Origin: an uncultured Clostridia bacterium
Lineage (GTDB): Bacteria; Bacillota; Clostridia; UBA1381
DNA: 7,182 nucleotides
NCBI GenBank assembly: GCA_910585485.1
Contig: CAJUEZ010000069.1
Span: forward strand, 1 to 7,182
Direction of reading: 5' to 3'
This document shows, one piece after another, positions 5,974 to 7,182 of this stretch. Position 1 is the first letter of the stretch. Every line of letters starts with the position of its first letter. Position numbers and translations under genes: made by a program. The notes beneath the pieces were generated by a model. It saw only the letters and a list, made by a program, of their open reading frames with translations. It searched no databases and had not been told where the DNA came from.

Positions 5974-6564
5974 GTGACGGAATTTGTACTCGCCTCTGCT
6001 TCTCCGCGCCGAAAGGAGTTGCTTGAGGTAATGGGACTTAAATTTGATATTGTTGTGTCTAACGCGGATGAAAGTTCTGTTTCCGCAGATGTGCCTGTCG
6101 GGATTTACGTGCAGGAACTCGCGCTTTTAAAAGCGTCAGCTACGGCAAAACATCTGCTTAAAAGGAAAAAGGCGGTCGTAATTTCCGCTGACACGGTTGT
6201 AACGCTGGACGGAGAGATACTTGGCAAGCCTTCAAATGAGGAAGAGGCGGAGAGAATGTTGTCGCGTCTCAGCGGAAGAGCGCATGAGGTTTATACCGGT
6301 TACTGCGTTATGCGTGTGAGTGACGGGAAAACGGTTTGCTCGTCTGTGAGAACAACGGTTATGTTTAAAAATCTGTCAAAAGAAACAATACGGAGATACA
6401 TTGCCTCCGGCGAGCCGATGGATAAGGCGGGCGCGTATGGTATTCAGGGACTTGGCTCAATGCTTGTAAAAGGCATAGACGGAGATTATTTCAACGTTGT
6501 AGGTTTGCCTGTCGCCGCGCTTTGCGATACGCTTGAGGAAGAATTTAATATAAATATTTTATAA
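5974..6564 (+). CDS. maf: Maf family nucleoside triphosphate pyrophosphatase
   Basis: This 196-residue cytoplasmic enzyme hydrolyses NTPs, including non-canonical or modified ones, to NMP and pyrophosphate. It is linked to septum formation in Bacillus. Motifs are SASPRR at 8-13 (phosphate grip), SADTVV at 71-76 with the catalytic Asp73, GKP at 84-86, RLSGRAHEVYTG at 98-109 and DKAGAYGIQG at 150-159. The Lys85 and Gln158 pattern resembles the YhdE type (dTTP/UTP) more than YceF (m7GTP), but this is from memory. The start is GTG at 5974 with AAGGAAAGG seven bases before it. The ATG two bases earlier runs directly into TGA and cannot be the start. It follows the U32 gene by 14 bases and precedes mreB by 17, the usual maf-mreB arrangement. 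Confidence 0.93.
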   Translation: MTEFVLASASPRRKELLEVMGLKFDIVVSNADESSVSADVPVGIYVQELALLKASATAKHLLKRKKAVVISADTVVTLDGEILGKPSNEEEAERMLSRLSGRAHEVYTGYCVMRVSDGKTVCSSVRTTVMFKNLSKETIRRYIASGEPMDKAGAYGIQGLGSMLVKGIDGDYFNVVGLPVAALCDTLEEEFNINIL

Positions 6565-6581
6565 CTAAAGGAGAAAACAAG

Positions 6582-7182
6582 ATGGGGATTTTTTCAAAAG
6601 ATATAGGAATAGATCTGGGAACGGCAAACACTTTGGTGTATGTGAGAGGTAAAGGTATAGTAGTAAGAGAACCGTCAGTGGTTGCGATAGACAAATATGA
6701 AGGCAAGGTGCTTGCAGTTGGAAACGCAGCTAACGACATGATAGGCAGAACACCTGAAAATATCGTTGCGGTGCGTCCGATGAAGGACGGTGTGATTGCT
6801 GATTTTGACATAACTCAGGCTATGATTCGTTCATTTATAAAAGAAGCGAATGTAAGTAATGTTTTTAAACCCAGAGTGGTAGTATGTATACCTTCCGGTA
6901 TAACGGAGGTGGAAAGACGCGCGGTTGAGGAAGCTGTTATACAGGCGGGCGCGAAAGCCGTGGCGCTTATTGAAGAGCCTATGGCGGCGGCAATGGGAGC
7001 GGGACTTCCCATAAATGACGCGACAGGCAGTATGATAGTTGACATTGGCGGCGGAACAACGGAGGTTGCCGTTATTTCGCTTGGCGGCATAGTCGCGTCA
7101 AAGTCAATAAGAATTGCGGGAAACGCACTTGACAGTGCGATTGTAAATTATCTGAAAAAGGAAAATCAAATTAATATAGGAG
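6582..7182 (+). CDS. mreB: Rod shape-determining protein MreB, N-terminal part (runs off the right edge)
   Basis: The first 200 residues of the bacterial actin homologue are present. MreB forms membrane-bound filaments that direct the cell-wall elongation machinery. Actin-fold motifs are phosphate-1 loop DLGTANT (11-17), REPSVVA (29-35), the VRPMKDGVIADFD segment (64-76), connect-1 ALIEEPMAAAMGAG (128-141) and phosphate-2 loop DIGGGTTE (154-161). The N-terminus MGIFSKDIGID is typical. AAAGGAG lies eight bases before the ATG. Family length is about 340 residues, so some 140 are missing, and the reading frame is open to the window edge. Position after maf supports mreB rather than the paralogue mbl; mreC and mreD would be expected next. 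Confidence 0.95.
   Translation, partial: MGIFSKDIGIDLGTANTLVYVRGKGIVVREPSVVAIDKYEGKVLAVGNAANDMIGRTPENIVAVRPMKDGVIADFDITQAMIRSFIKEANVSNVFKPRVVVCIPSGITEVERRAVEEAVIQAGAKAVALIEEPMAAAMGAGLPINDATGSMIVDIGGGTTEVAVISLGGIVASKSIRIAGNALDSAIVNYLKKENQINIG

Overview
The window looks like chromosomal DNA of a low-to-moderate-GC Gram-positive bacterium, most likely an anaerobic member of the Clostridia. The reasons are the gene order zapA - U32 peptidase - maf - mreB, strong AGGAGG-type ribosome binding sites, consensus sigma-A promoters, a TrpXYZ-type ABC transporter, and an ABC-F ribosome-protection-like gene behind an attenuator leader. No phage, IS, CRISPR or tRNA sequence is visible. This assignment is inferred from gene content, not from a database match.

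Left part, minus strand (1-420): the first 33 codons of an ABC-F ATPase run off the left edge. In front of it is a leader of about 220 nt with a sigma-A promoter, a six-codon leader ORF with a good Shine-Dalgarno, a possible antiterminator pairing and an intrinsic terminator just before the ABC-F ribosome binding site. This is the layout of ribosome-mediated transcription attenuation used by antibiotic-inducible ABC-F genes.

Minus-strand operon (372-3232): a lipoprotein substrate-binding protein (PF04392 type), a permease and an ATPase, closely spaced or overlapping and closed by a strong terminator. The family includes the tryptophan importer TrpXYZ of streptococci, so an aromatic amino acid is the likeliest cargo. 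The operon has a near-perfect promoter followed by a short leader. That leader holds a second intrinsic terminator and, at its 5' end, a tandem repeat that reads as (G/U)AG triplets spaced by AU. No T-box is visible.

Plus-strand cluster (about 3280-7182): diverging from the transporter across an A/T-tract-rich intergenic region are zapA (FtsZ-ring factor with a long coiled coil), a U32-family peptidase-like protein with conserved cysteine clusters, maf (NTP pyrophosphatase, GTG start) and the first 200 codons of mreB. They are overlapping or closely spaced and form a housekeeping cell-division, cell-shape and RNA-modification operon.

The coding content is ordinary. The points worth a second look are the two leader attenuators, both of which can be described in detail from the sequence. 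I see no wholly new system.
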